A program made the position numbers and the translations under genes. Positions 33,013-44,100 of a stretch of DNA of 64,000 nucleotides are shown here, piece after piece; position 1 is the stretch's first letter; every line of letters starts with the position of its first letter. Where the stretch lies: NCBI RefSeq assembly GCF_003086295.3, contig NC_092045.1, positions 21,364,890 through 21,428,889 of the forward strand. Reading direction: 5' to 3'. The DNA is from Arachis hypogaea (taxonomy: Eukaryota > Streptophyta > Magnoliopsida > Fabales > Fabaceae). The notes under the pieces were generated by a model, which had not been told where the DNA came from, made no database searches, and worked only from the letters and a program-made list of their open reading frames with translations.

Positions 33013-35486
33013 TCAGCAGGGTGCAAATAATGAATCATAACTTAGAATCCCTAGATTTGTCCTAAGTTTACAAAATCTATTTTCAGCTGGAGGTTTGGTG
33101 AAAATATCTGGTAATTAATCCTCTGATTTAATAAATTGAATGCTAATATTCTCCTTTTGAACATGTTCCCTTATTGAGTGAAATCTCACCTCAATATGTT
33201 TAGTTCTTGAGTGTAAAACTAACCTTTTGGAAATATTTATAGCACTCATATTTTCACACAACAAAAGAATATTTTCAACATTTAATTTACAATTAGCAAG
33301 TTGAGTTTTCAACAAAAGAAGCTTAGAACAATAGGAAGGAGGTAGCAGTGTACTCAGCCTCAGTAGTAGATAATGCCACTGTAGACTACTTCTTACTAGA
33401 CCAGACATTTAAAGACTTTCTAAGAAAATAGCAAATGCTTGAGGTACTTCTTCTATCTACTCTATCTCTAGAAAAGTCTGCATCACAATAACCAACTATA
33501 GAAAACTCATTAGTCTTAGGATACCATAAACCAAAATTGGATGTGCCATGAACATATCTAATAATCCTTTTAACTACAGAAAGATGAGATTCTTTCAGTT
33601 TTAATTAGAATCTTGAACACATTCCAACACTTTACACAATATCAGGTCTAGAGAAAGTTAGATACATAAGAGATCCAATCATTCCTCTATACCTAGTGTC
33701 ATTAACATCTTTCTCAGTTTCACCCTTTTCTAACTTTGAGTTAGGTTGCATGGGTGTTCCTATGGGTTTGACATTTTTCATACCAAATTTCTTAACTAAT
33801 TCCTTGGCATACTTCTCTTGATGAATAAAAATTCCATTTTCAGTTTGCTTTATTTGAAGCCCAAGAAAGAAGTTAAGTTCACCCATCATACTCATGTATG
33901 TCAAATTCACCTGTTATGAGTTTTCCAAATTTAATACAAAGGGTCTCATTAGCTTATCCAAAAATAATGTCATCAACATAAATTTGGACTAAAATAAAAG
34001 AATCATTATAATTTTTAATAAATAGAGTAGTGTCAGTGGTGTCTCTTTGAAGTTCATTTTTCAAAAGAAAAGAACCGAGCCTTTCATACCCAGCCCTAGG
34101 TGCCTGTCTTAGTCCATAAAGGGCTTTTGAAAGTTTGAAAACATGATTAGAAAATTTCTTATTTTCAAAATCAGGTGGATGTGCCACATACACTTCTCTA
34201 TCTATTACACCATTTAAAAATATATATTTCACATCCATTTGATACAATTTGAAACCACAATGAGCAGCATAAGCAAGAAGAAGTCTTATGGCATCCATTC
34301 AGGCAATAGGGGCAAATGATTCATCAAAGTCTATTCCTTCCTCTTGATTATATCCTTGTGCCACTAATCTTGCTTTGTTTCTAGCAATGCTTCCATCTTC
34401 ACCCAATTTGTTCCTGAAAATTCACTTGGTGCCGGTCACTTTCTTTTCATTTGGCTTTGGAACAAGTGTCAAACTTGATTCTTTTCAAATTCACAAAGCT
34501 CTTCCTTCATAGCCTTTACTCAAGAGGGGTCATCAAGTGCTTCCTTGATTGAGGCTCCATTTGAGAGAGAAATGCTAGATTTGATTCTTCTTTTGTTTTT
34601 CTAGTGGAGGATCGAGTTTTGACACCATGAGAGACGTCCCCAATGACAAATTCTTTAAGAATCTCCACTCACGGGGTCTAGTGGACTTAGGAGCAGAATC
34701 AGTCACTAAGGGAACCAAGGAAATGATATTCTCAGGAATTTTGCCTATTTCAGGAGACAAAATAAAATTGTGTCCTGCATTATCTCTTACAACAGCAGTT
34801 TCAGATTTAGGTAGCCCAAAAATTTCTTTCTCAAGATTTTGGGCTTCTCTTTTGTTGCCTTGAACTTGATTTCCTGCATCACAATCTTCTAGGATACTTT
34901 GAACCAAGTTAGTGTCACAAAAGGTAACATATATGGACTCCTTAATAATTCTAGCATCTTGATGATAAACTCTATAAGCTTTGCTAGTTGTGGAATATCC
35001 TACAAATAAATATTCATATGCCTTTTGATCAAATTTTTCTAAATTTTTTTGTTATTTAGGACAAAACATTTGCATCCAAAGATATGTAGGCAGTTCAAAT
35101 TTGGTGGGTGACCTTTCCAAAGTTTATAAGGAGTTTTCTTCAAAAATTTCCTTATGATTTTTCTATTCAAAATGTGGCAAACCATTTTAACAGCTTTAGC
35201 CCAAAGAAATTTTGGAACATTACTTTCATAAAGCATAACTTTTGTCATTTCTTGAATACTTTTGTTTCTTCTTTCAGCAACATCATTTTGTTGTGGTATT
35301 CTTGGACAAGAAAAACTGTCTGATATTCCAAATTTCTCACAAAAGGATTCAAATGATTGATTTTTTAATTCAGTTCTATGATCACTTCTTATTGAGGCAA
35401 TCTTTAAATCCTTTTCATTTTAAACTTTCTTGCTAAAAATTTCAAAAGTCAAGAAGGCATCATTTTTATGTGCAAGAAATAAAACT
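33013..35486 (-). pseudogene. pol: Copia pol remnant: partial integrase, reverse transcriptase, RNase H
   Basis: Minus-strand fragments, in order: C-terminal half of the integrase core (about 35486-35040, with IPQQNDVAERRN and a VLNRK-type GAG region), a variable linker (34907-34575), reverse transcriptase (about 34440-33630, with KALYGLRQAPRA and YVDD near 33970), and RNase H (33408 to about 33040, with NMSAINISK and SRTKHIEV), ending at a TGA at 33013. Frames change several times and stops are frequent. Gag, protease and the first part of integrase are absent; the sequence jumps from integrase to 5' LTR at about 35486. Similarity is to SIRE/Maximus-type copia elements. Confidence 0.85.
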
Positions 35487-36061
35487 CAGCCTTTTACCTC
35501 TCAAAGATAATACAGAAAGATATACATTGAAACTGAAATACAATATTGAAAACATGAAGGAGGTTGATATATAACAACCTTTGTTGCTATAAGTTGAACC
35601 GGATTTAGCTATCTCTGATGAAACTCTTCATCTTGGCAAAATGTTTCTTTAGCTTAGAAACACTGTCCAAAGCGTTGAACTCTTCACAGGGAAGCTCTCA
35701 AACAAATTCAGATTCTGGTTCTCTCTCTCTTTACCCCCAAAACAGAAAACCTTTTTCCTTTTGTACTTTGTGAAGAGTCACATTTTAGGTTTTTCCTAAA
35801 TCAACTCTTTGAACTCTGAGCTTCCTTAGGTTGTCATCTCACTTTCTTCATTTAACCCTCAAATTAGGGAGTTCAAAGCTGGTCCTTTTGCTTGACCAAA
35901 GACCTCAAAGCAGCAGAAAAAATTGTTTAGTGATAAATCTAAATCCAAACCCTTGAGATAATGCTTTATCCTCAAGAAACAATTTGAGCCTTTGATTCAC
36001 AGCAGTGATTATCAGAAATCACTTTCTCCATATATCCCAAATTGGCATTGCAAAAATTTGA
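35487..36061 (-). repeat. 5' LTR of the copia element, left piece
   Basis: Matches 14372-14951 of the 3' LTR. Its left end is a deletion joint with pol, so the LTR end and the primer-binding site are lost. Its right end is the insertion site of the DNA transposon. Confidence 0.85.
36053..36061. repeat. Putative 9-bp target-site duplication, left (DNA transposon)
   Basis: AAAATTTGA here against GAAAATTGA at 38933-38941 (7 of 9 identical). Nine bases is the usual duplication length of Mutator-like elements. The intact LTR copy near 14940-14952 shows the empty site as a single stretch. Confidence 0.55.
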
Positions 36062-36187
36062 GGTTTAATTAATCTGCATGTCCCTATAGTTTCACCGAAT
36101 TTTCAAGTAGGTCCCTATACTTTTTTCTTTTCAATTGGGTCCCTATACATTAATTTTTTTCAATTAAGTTCCTATTAACGTTAAACG
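36062..36187. repeat. Terminal inverted repeat, left
   Basis: Pairs with 38810-38932. The repeated motif GGTCCCTATA occurs at intervals. A second inverted copy of its core (36236-36291) lies just inside, so this end can also fold on itself. Confidence 0.8.
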
Positions 36188-36732
36188 TCAAAAAAATGTT
36201 AGTGAATTGTAAAATTACTTGTATACCCTTAGTGACCCAATTGAAAAGAAAAAAAGTATAGGGACCTAATTGAAAATTCGATGAAACTATAAATATTCAA
36301 TAAAAGATATTTCTATAATCCCTATTCAATGATTCTACGACATAAAAAATATTTCTATAATCCCTTTTATTTTGTCACTATCATTCTTTTGCTTATTTAG
36401 TTATTTATATCAAATTGTACCAAAAATACCTTTTTTTCCCTTTCAAAATACCTTATCTTAAGAACATACAGAACAAAAAAAGAATGAATAAAATGAAACA
36501 AAAATAGTAGTAATAAGTATACATCAAATTCAGTTTCCGTCATTTAAGTATCATTATGATCATGTAATATTTTACATTTGTATGGATTCATAGAATATAG
36601 TTTATGTCTTTATTATATCATGGTATACCATAAAAAACCACAAGACTATGTAATTTGTGTTATTGAAATTTGAAATCTAAAAACGAAAACTATAGAAAAC
36701 ATAGTTTCAATATAACACAGATAATCTACAAA

Positions 36733-36952
36733 TCAGTTCTTGTGTTGCAGCCTCCCACTCTCTAAACCAGCATAGGGATCAATAATAACATTGATAACGG
36801 CCGGTTTTCGAGCCGAGAAAGATTCTGTAAGAGTATACTTGAGTTCATCATGTGTCCTAACAAGATAGTTCTTTCCACCAAAAGTTTTAATCAAAACATG
36901 GTAGCCTCTTTTCGGAACAAAGGAAGTTGGAGCAAGATCATCTTTGTGAGAT
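36733..36952 (-). pseudogene. Captured last exon of 2-hydroxyacyl-CoA lyase (HACL)
   Basis: A minus-strand frame, open for about 72 codons, ending SGRLQHKN and a TGA at 36733-36735. It has APTSFVP at its start and a KPAVINVIIDP stretch near its end. This matches the C-terminus of the plant thiamine-diphosphate enzyme 2-hydroxyacyl-CoA lyase (oxalyl-CoA decarboxylase-like), which cleaves 2-hydroxyacyl-CoA in peroxisomes. The upstream edge is a plausible splice acceptor (AATAATAG). The thiamine-binding and catalytic parts are missing, so it cannot be an enzyme. It lies inside the DNA transposon, downstream of the RAB fragment and in the same direction, so a chimeric transcript is possible. Confidence 0.85.
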
Positions 36953-37723
36953 CTATTATTGTAACCATAATAATTAGAAAAAAGAAATGTATGCAAGAGC
37001 AATTTATTGCATATAAAAGCAAATCTATGCAACCATATATGATCATATCAATATAATGAAAGAACTTTCATATGGCATATGGTAACAAAAATCATTGATA
37101 CAATAATAACTAAAATTATTTACAAAAATTGACAGTCAAATATATATAGATATATTATATAAAATTTTGGCACAGCTACCTTCAGGCTACAGGAGCATGG
37201 TGGCCTGCTATGTACAATTTACGACTAAACAGACTAAGCTTCATCTCGCATGAACAATATTGAAGCATTACCCTTTTATTTTTTGCACCTTATATTCAAT
37301 TAGAATTTTACATCCAAATAAAACTGTAACCATACATATTTTACATGTAAATTCTCAAATTGCAGGAAATTCTGAAATCCAGTTACATCCAAATGGTCAC
37401 TACTATTACTGCTACTACTAAAATAACAAAGAAGTCTTATCCCACTTAGTAGAGTCAACTAAATAGACCAAATGACAATAGGGTGCCTTTCATAGATCAT
37501 AACTGTTTTAAACCCATCTATACTTAAATAGTCAAATCTCTTTAAATAAAACAACAATAATACATATTCTAAACAATCAACAACTTATTGAATGTTACAT
37601 TCAATCACGGACATCCTAATAATTAGAATATTTATACTATTGTTCATCCATTCCCATTCTTATAAAAAAAGTCATGATTAATTTGAAAATTAATAAATTG
37701 GAAAGGGAAAAACATCAAAGTAC

Positions 37724-37810
37724 CTCAAAGAGTTTATTTATGTTGTCTGCTGTCTTTGCAGATGTCTCTATAAAGAACATTCCGTTCTTCTCTGCATAGT
37801 CAATGATATC
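37724..37810 (-). pseudogene. Captured RAB5-type GTPase exon (G5 region)
   Basis: A minus-strand stretch of 29 codons containing [14 protein letters not shown], whose ETSAK motif is the G5 guanine-binding loop of Rab GTPases. It ends at GAG followed by GTACTT, a splice donor, and starts after TGTAAAG, an acceptor-like AG. With the exon at 37903 it matches the RABF group (RAB5-like, nearest the ARA6/RABF1 type). Intron-exon structure is kept, so a genomic copy rather than an mRNA was captured. Confidence 0.85.
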
Positions 37811-37902
37811 CTTTACAGAAACAATGAAGTATACTCTATGAGAAAACAAGAGACTCGAGTCTCTAATGAAAAATAGAAATATATTGAGGAGTATTGCAAT
37901 AA

Positions 37903-38018
37903 CTGAACAGCCACCTCTCGCTTCTCATGAAGATGAGCTTTATTACCAACCAATGCTAGAACTATTTTAGGGCTTCCTTGCTTTAGTAGCTCCGACAAAA
38001 TTAACAATACTTCAGATC
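37903..38018 (-). pseudogene. Captured RAB5-type GTPase exon (G4 region)
   Basis: A minus-strand segment with [20 protein letters not shown]. The G4 motif NKxD reads NKAH, so the Asp that selects guanine is lost. A good acceptor (GTTTCAG) precedes it at 38019. At the downstream edge the donor GT appears changed to TT. Switch I, switch II, the P-loop and the C-terminus are missing. RAB5-type proteins direct endosome fusion; this fragment cannot bind nucleotide. Confidence 0.85.
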
Positions 38019-38439
38019 CTGAAACAAATTGACAGAAAATGTAGAAACTCAAGCTATTCCAATCTCATAATTCTAATAAGCAAAACTAATTCATATGTCA
38101 ATTAATCACATATATTCATATATTTTTGTGTTTTAAATAAAATTTTCCGAAACTAAATGTGGAATGGCATACAAAAAAGTAACTCAAGATTAGTGAACAA
38201 ATAAACTAAAGGAGTTGCCCATATTTTAGAATTGTACAACTGTAAACAAATTTTTGTGTATTGATTTGCATTTGAAAATAGTGATAAAGCTTAACTATGG
38301 CAAACTCCAAAGTTATCCATTGAATATCACAGTTTGTAATTCATTTAACTCTGATAGTAAAACAAAATTGTTGTTGTGTGTGTGTTTGTGGCAAAGAATA
38401 TATAGTTCATGATGGAGGGCACAAAGTGTACAACCTTAA

Positions 38440-38640
38440 TATATGGTACAACCAGAAACTAACTCACTTGTTCTGGCAGATCGAGTGTACAAGCAGCAAG
38501 GCAATGCGAGGCGGAATGAGTGGTAGACGGGGCTTCAAAAATCAATCACTGCAGATCTTCAGAGATCGACAAGGCTTTGGATAAAGATGATGGACCGACG
38601 GCTATGGACAAAGACGACGGAGGATAAACACACTTTACAT
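38440..38640 (-). other. GC-richer, exon-like start region of the DNA transposon
   Basis: On the minus strand this segment is followed by AACAAGTGAGT, a strong splice-donor match near 38468. It may be a captured first exon or 5' region feeding into the RAB and HACL fragments. No protein was recognised in any frame. Confidence 0.35.
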
Positions 38641-38809
38641 GATTTTCAGAGAGAAAATTAGGGGATAGGTAGGGTTTTTTTTCCTTTGTGCCAAAATGAT
38701 AAGGGTTTTTTGGGTATTTTGAAAAAATAGAGATATGTCCAATTAGGATTCCAAATATAAACAGGAGAATATTCATTTTTTAAACAGAATATTCTGTTAT
38801 CCTAAATGT

Positions 38810-38932
38810 TATTCTCACGGCAGGGACTTAATTGAAAAAAAAACGTATAGGAACTCAATTGAAAAGAAAAAACGTGTAGGGACTTAATTAAAAATTCGGT
38901 GAAACTATAGGGACCCACAGAGTAACTAAACC
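38810..38932. repeat. Terminal inverted repeat, right
   Basis: Reverse complement of the left end with several changes. It shows the same three GGTCCCTA/AGTCCCTA phrases. Confidence 0.8.
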
Positions 38933-39425
38933 GAAAATTGAAAAAGGAGTGAAGAAAATAAATTGCATGCAAATGGTAATAAATCACTTTTATCCTCTGA
39001 TTTAGATTAATCTGACTTGATTTGGACGATTAGACCTTTGCTTTCTAGATTTACTTTTCTCTTTCTTTCTTCTCTGGTAAATGAACCAGGAAGAAGCTTT
39101 CTCTCTCTTTCTTCATGAATCTGCCCGAAGAAAGCCTTGTGAATGTTGGCTTTGGATGGCTTCAACTTGTATAAATTCCTTGGGGCTTGGATTGGGTACT
39201 TTCCTTTCAGGCCGAGTGATTTCTTTGTTACTTTTCTGTTGGGCATTGTTTGTGGATTTGGCACACTTCAGCAACTTCCGTTTCTTTATTCCTTTTGGTT
39301 TGGGCTGCTACAATCATTTTGGTTTGCATAACTTAATTTAAACAATCAGAATCCAATTGGTTGTTTAACCCAATAACTTAATGTTTGTAATAATCATTTA
39401 AATTATTTGTGTTCTCAACCCTACA
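38933..39425 (-). repeat. 5' LTR of the copia element, right piece
   Basis: Continues the 5' LTR after the transposon (its first 9 bases are the second target-site copy) and matches 14952-15430. It ends CTACA before the ATTAC duplication at 39426-39430. Confidence 0.85.
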
Positions 39426-39430
39426 ATTAC
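39426..39430. repeat. Target-site duplication ATTAC, right (copia element)
   Basis: Matches 13841-13845. Confidence 0.8.
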
Positions 39431-39628
39431 TATTTTTATTTTAAAGCTTGGAGTGGTTGGGGATGGATACGATGATACTTTATAGATAAACTAATGAGAA
39501 ACTTTTATTTTCCAGCCGCTCTCCCCATACCATCTTCAGGAATGACGCAGTACGAAACAATACACTACTCGATTGAGTTGAAAAATCCAATACACTATAA
39601 GATCATTAGAGACAGGATATTAAGGATG
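39431..39628. other. Unrecognised sequence
   Basis: Flank of the copia element. Nothing identified. Confidence 0.5.
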
Positions 39629-41560
39629 ATGGTTTCAGTGGCTAAGAGAAGGGAGGGTTGAATCTTAGCCCCTTTTTCACTTCAGAACACTTGCTGGTCT
39701 TTGAAACAACTTCTAGAGATTTATTTGATTTTTGTCTCGTCCCTAGTCACGAGACTTTTCTTTTTGTCTCGTCACTTGGCATGAGATATTTTGCGGTTTT
39801 ATCTCCTGTGCAGCAGAAACAGAAAATGGAGTAGAAGAGAAAGAGAATTACACCCAGATATATCTTGGTTCAGCTGCTAAGTGCAGTGTAGCGTACATCT
39901 AGTCTCCATCATAACAATAATGGAATTTCACTATAATAATCTTTGATTACATACACCAATTCTCCCTAGGAACTACCTTTCCTATCTGGGACAAGTCCAG
40001 GATTCTAAATCCAATCCTGAACTTGACTTGGTCACTGCCTAGCTTTCCAACTGCTAAGTGCTAACCCAACTTACAAGGGGATTCCCACAAAATCATGAAA
40101 CACAACACAGATGTACAGAGAAACTCTAAGGACATCTATGGCTTTTTCTTTTAATTTTGCACTCTCTGTCTTTTTCCGCTCTATGGCTTTTTCATACAAA
40201 CCTCACTGTTTGTCTTTTTCCATGAGACTCAAGACATGGCAAAATTAAACAGAAAAATACAAAACAGAATACATTGAAGGAGAAGAAAATCTGTTAGCTT
40301 AGGTAGCTCTGAGAATCCTGTGCCTTGCACTCTCACTTCTTTCTCCTTGAATCAAACCCTGACTATTCACCCTTACTTATAGGGAGAAGCCTTCAAAGTT
40401 GAAACCAAACAAACCAAGCTAAACTTCTTCTTCTTCAAAACAGAACCGGTTTGGCCAGAAAGAGAAGAGATAACCCATGCAAAACCCAACATGTAATTAC
40501 CTCTAGTCCTTCCTTGGTCACCAATCTTCATCAATTCGAGCCCTTCATCTTTTCTTGCTCTTCAAGATGAACTCCTGGCCCTTGATGCTTCATGATGATG
40601 ATAACTTCATCTGCTTCTATATCTGCCTCTTCCATCACGTAGCCACTGTAGCTACCTCATGTGGTGGTTGAACAAGATCAGAGACAAGCCATCCCTACAA
40701 GGATCTTCTCCTTGCTGGCTGAAATCTTGTTCAATTATTTTTGGTATGAAGAAGCCAAGATCTCATCACCAAATCTTATCATAAGTGAATGAGACTCTTA
40801 GCCACAACATACTTTTAGTTTTCTTTTTCTTGCCATCATTTTGATGGTCTTTAGGCGTGCTTCTTCTTCTCTATGGTAGCTTGCTATAGCTTCCATGGTT
40901 GTTGAGTGATACGACCGAAAGAGAAGAGAGAAAAGATGAGAGAGAAGATAGTATTGGAAGAAAAAGTAATTAAATGAGATTAAACAAATTAATTGAAAAG
41001 GAATTGCTTTTACTTTCCTGAGTAGCGTGTAGCATTAATGCTATCAATCATGTCAATGACAATCTCTCTTATAGTTCCCATGCATTTATTAAATTCACTT
41101 TAATGAGATTTGAATTTCATCACATGGTGAAGCATGAGATCCGTTGGAGGCATAAAGCAATAAAAGCATTTGCTTCCTACTCAATTGGTTTCAGATCATG
41201 CATAAGGGATAATTTGAGCTTATGGTAATGTTTGAATTCTGGCCCAAATGTTCACAAATTGCTTCAGCCACTTGATATGGAAAACTTTCAACAAGGCTGA
41301 ATGATTATAAGCACATTGGGCTGTAATAGTGATTCGGACTGGCCCAAATAATCACAGTGATTTTAATCAGTTTGTATCAATGTTGAATTACAATCAAATT
41401 GGGCTTGCAATAATTTTTCTTTTCCATTCGGCCCAAACAAGAATAAGACCTGCACAACAATAATTATTTTAATTAACATATATGAATCAAAATTGAATTA
41501 ATAATTTTGCTGTTAATAATGTTTGATCATCATCAATTTAAAATAGAGTTTTCAAACTCA
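39629..41560 (-). repeat. LTR-like segment, SIRE-type copia family (solo or truncated)
   Basis: Resembles the copia LTR at 13846 in layout and in short phrases (attacatacaccaattctcc near 39948, a gaacttgacttggt phrase near 40018, acccaactta...aagggg near 40064). On the minus strand it would begin near 41560 with TGAGTTTGAAAAC and TTGATGATGATCAAACA. No target duplication was found and both ends are approximate. No coding frame. Confidence 0.45.
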
Positions 41561-43584
41561 TCAAATGACATAGATACGAAGCGTTAAGCACTTGTTGAAA
41601 TTCAAATTAATAAGTATGGAGGTAAGCGATTGTTTTAGTCATAGTTATGCAAATTAAGAGAATTAGGATTTCGTGTGTGATTTTATCTTTATTAAGTGAC
41701 TACAATTGTGGCTATGACGTTTGTTTTTTATTTATATGATTATTTGATATGAGTAAAGTTTGTCATTGTTTTTGTCTTTATAGTTTATAATGCCCATTTA
41801 CCGTATTAGTATCACTAAGTCCACTTATATTTTTCAACTAGTAATGATTCTAATAAAAACTAGTTATCCACTATTTTTTTATAAATTATTTTATGTAAAT
41901 TTTATTTCAAAAATTTTGTAAAATTTGAATATCAACAACAAATAATAATGCAAATAAGGCTTAAGACTAGATTGAAAATATTATAGTGTTATAGTTGCTG
42001 CATGCAGAAAACAGGATTCGAAGTCCCAACACTTATTTAAATAGACTAATGAGCTAACAACTATATTAGTATGGATATGGATTCATTACTTCCACTTTTA
42101 TGTAGGAACAACATTAACCACCATAAAAATATTTATAAAGAGGACCATGTTTTTTTGTTTTTTGAAAAATCAATAATTAGACTTTTTAGCTCTGTTTATT
42201 CTTTTACAGATTCCTCCTTTTTCTTTTAATTAGGCATTTGCCTCTGGGATTTTTGCCACTTTCTAAAATTATTAGATCGGATCTAATATCTGCGTTTTTA
42301 AACTTGGATCTATTCCGCAAAACATAAAAATAATTTAAGAAGTTTAATTTTTAAAAAATTGTCTATAATTTTTTTCACTCTTTTAAATATATTTACTCCT
42401 AAAATATTATTAAACATACTTTTTAAAATAATAAAAATAAAATAATATAACATATATAATAATTATTAATTGAAATAAAATATAAAAAATATTTACTTAT
42501 TTATTTTTTTATTTTTTATGAATCTACAAATATGCAGATACCTACCTAAAATTTGCAATATAATTAAATAGTATTGCAGATTGGATCAATATTTCTAATT
42601 TTTGGATCGATTTTAGATAAAAATCATAGATATACAAATTTAACCCAATTCATGAATATCACTATAAGAGTATCCTCCTTAAAAAAAATTGCAAAAATGA
42701 TCTCATTTCATCAAATGAAAATAGGATTTCATATTGGTCTCTGGTAAACATATTTCGTTCTTGGATCCACAATAACACATTTAATTTCCCTCCATTTAAC
42801 TTCCAAGTCATGCCTACAGGAATAGAGTGAAAAACAAATTTGGTTCCAGCCAATGATCTAACTTTATTACAATGGAAGAATTGAATTAGCATTTTGGATC
42901 TATAGTTATCAAACTCTCATGCTAACTCATTAAGAGTTTACAAATTTAGGTACTTAAAGTTGATTGTACAAGTTTACGAATTTAAAACATATGTATTTAT
43001 ACAAAAAATATATAATAAATAATTTAATGATTAAATTTTGACATGCACATATATTTTTTTATTAATAAAAAATTTCATTTGTGAGATTAAAAGTTTTTAA
43101 TTTTAGTATATTAGAGATGAATTTAGATCCTCAAAAATAAAGATATTGATAGAGTAATAAAATAAAAAATTAATTATTATTAATTTTATAATTTTTATAA
43201 AATGTATATTTTATAATATTAATTTAAAAATAATTAACTATTTACTTTTATTACTTTATTTAATTTTTTCACTTCTTAAAAGATCTTAATGTGTTAGAAT
43301 TATTTACACTAATATGGGCCAGAGCTCTCATTTTGCACCTACGTAATTTTTTATATTACTTTTGTATATATATCACTTTTTTAAATATATTTGTTTATAT
43401 ATACTGGAAAGTAAATTCGATGTTTCTTTAATTGTTTTTTTCTGAATTCATGTCAGTTATTGAATTTTTACTTTTTATTATTTTCAATTCTACAATTGTT
43501 TTCCTTATGATAATGGCTGGAGAACCTGTGAAACTTCAACCATACTAACTAAACATGGCATCTCTCCTTCGCAACACCTACACG
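41561..43584. other. AT-rich DNA, no gene seen
   Basis: No domain recognised. The minus-strand frame 42662-42892 is short and resembles nothing I know. Confidence 0.55.
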
Positions 43585-43953
43585 TGATATGACCGTTATA
43601 AATCGATTATACATTATAACTCGGTTATAAATATTATAAATTGATTATCAATAATAGATACTAAAATAAATATTAAAATGTTTAAATGTGTTATTATTCT
43701 CCGTATAAAATAAAATTACTCAAAGACTCAACTGTTACTTTTCATTATAGATATAAAAAAAAGTAAAAAAATCATTTTGATATATTGGAATTTGCAAAAC
43801 TTATTATTCACTTACTAACTTGAGCGTCGAAATGCTTTTTACAGATACCCAACCTCTATTCTCTCATTGCCGAAATATAACTCATCCCGACAAAAAAGCT
43901 TACAGTTGCTCATCGGCGAATGAGCTATACAACGGTCAACCTCCGCAAGAACA
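43585..43953 (+). repeat. Putative 5' LTR of the Tat-lineage element
   Basis: Begins TGATATGACCGTTATAA and ends GCAAGAACA two bases before the primer-site-like sequence. The left end is set only by the TG and the change in composition. The partner LTR was not found in the window and probably lies to the right of 64000. Confidence 0.4.
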
Positions 43954-43955
43954 AT

Positions 43956-43974
43956 TGGCGCCCACCATGGGGCC
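43956..43974 (+). other. Primer-binding-site-like sequence of the Tat element
   Basis: TGGCGCCCACCATGGGGCC lies where a primer site is expected, upstream of gag. The TGGCGCC start is usual for tRNA-primed gypsy elements. I do not assign the tRNA. Confidence 0.6.
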
Positions 43975-44100
43975 TAGAAACAAAAGCCATTTTTTCTTTA
44001 AGTCCCAAAATTTCCAGATCTGCATATGGCTAACCAACCTCCTCCCACACCTTCTGAGCTTCTTCGGATGGTAACATAGTTACGACAAACTAATTAGTGC

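Larger units (their letters stand above)
36062..38932 (-). mobile_element. Pack-MULE-like DNA transposon with captured host gene fragments
   Basis: A 2871-bp insertion in the copia 5' LTR. The ends are inverted repeats of roughly 120 bp: GGTTTAATTAATCTGCATGT at the left and, on the minus strand, GGTTTAGTTACTCTGTGGGT at the right, both going on to CCCTATAGTTTCACCGAATT. No transposase is present. Inside, all on the minus strand, are an exon-like start region, two RAB5-type GTPase exons and the last exon of a 2-hydroxyacyl-CoA lyase gene. Long terminal inverted repeats, a probable 9-bp duplication and captured exons fit a Pack-MULE. A different TIR superfamily cannot be excluded. Confidence 0.7.
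13846..39425 (-). mobile_element. SIRE-like Ty1/copia element, broken and carrying three nested insertions
   Basis: A minus-strand element with 5' LTR on the right (to 39425), pol remnant (33013-35486), an extra env-position frame (30390-30943 plus 16084-16898), polypurine tract (15431) and 3' LTR (13846-15430), flanked by ATTAC. Removing the Athila element, the solo LTR and the DNA transposon with their target duplications leaves about 7.7 kb. The primer-binding site, gag, protease and first part of integrase are missing, because 5' LTR sequence joins integrase directly near 35486. A frame after pol and a CAAGGGGGAGAT polypurine tract fit the SIRE/Maximus lineage. It is not functional. Confidence 0.85.

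Noticed and set aside
37724..38018. A RAB GTPase host gene
   Set aside because: Only two exons are present, the G4 Asp is lost, the rest of the gene is missing and the whole lies between transposon inverted repeats.
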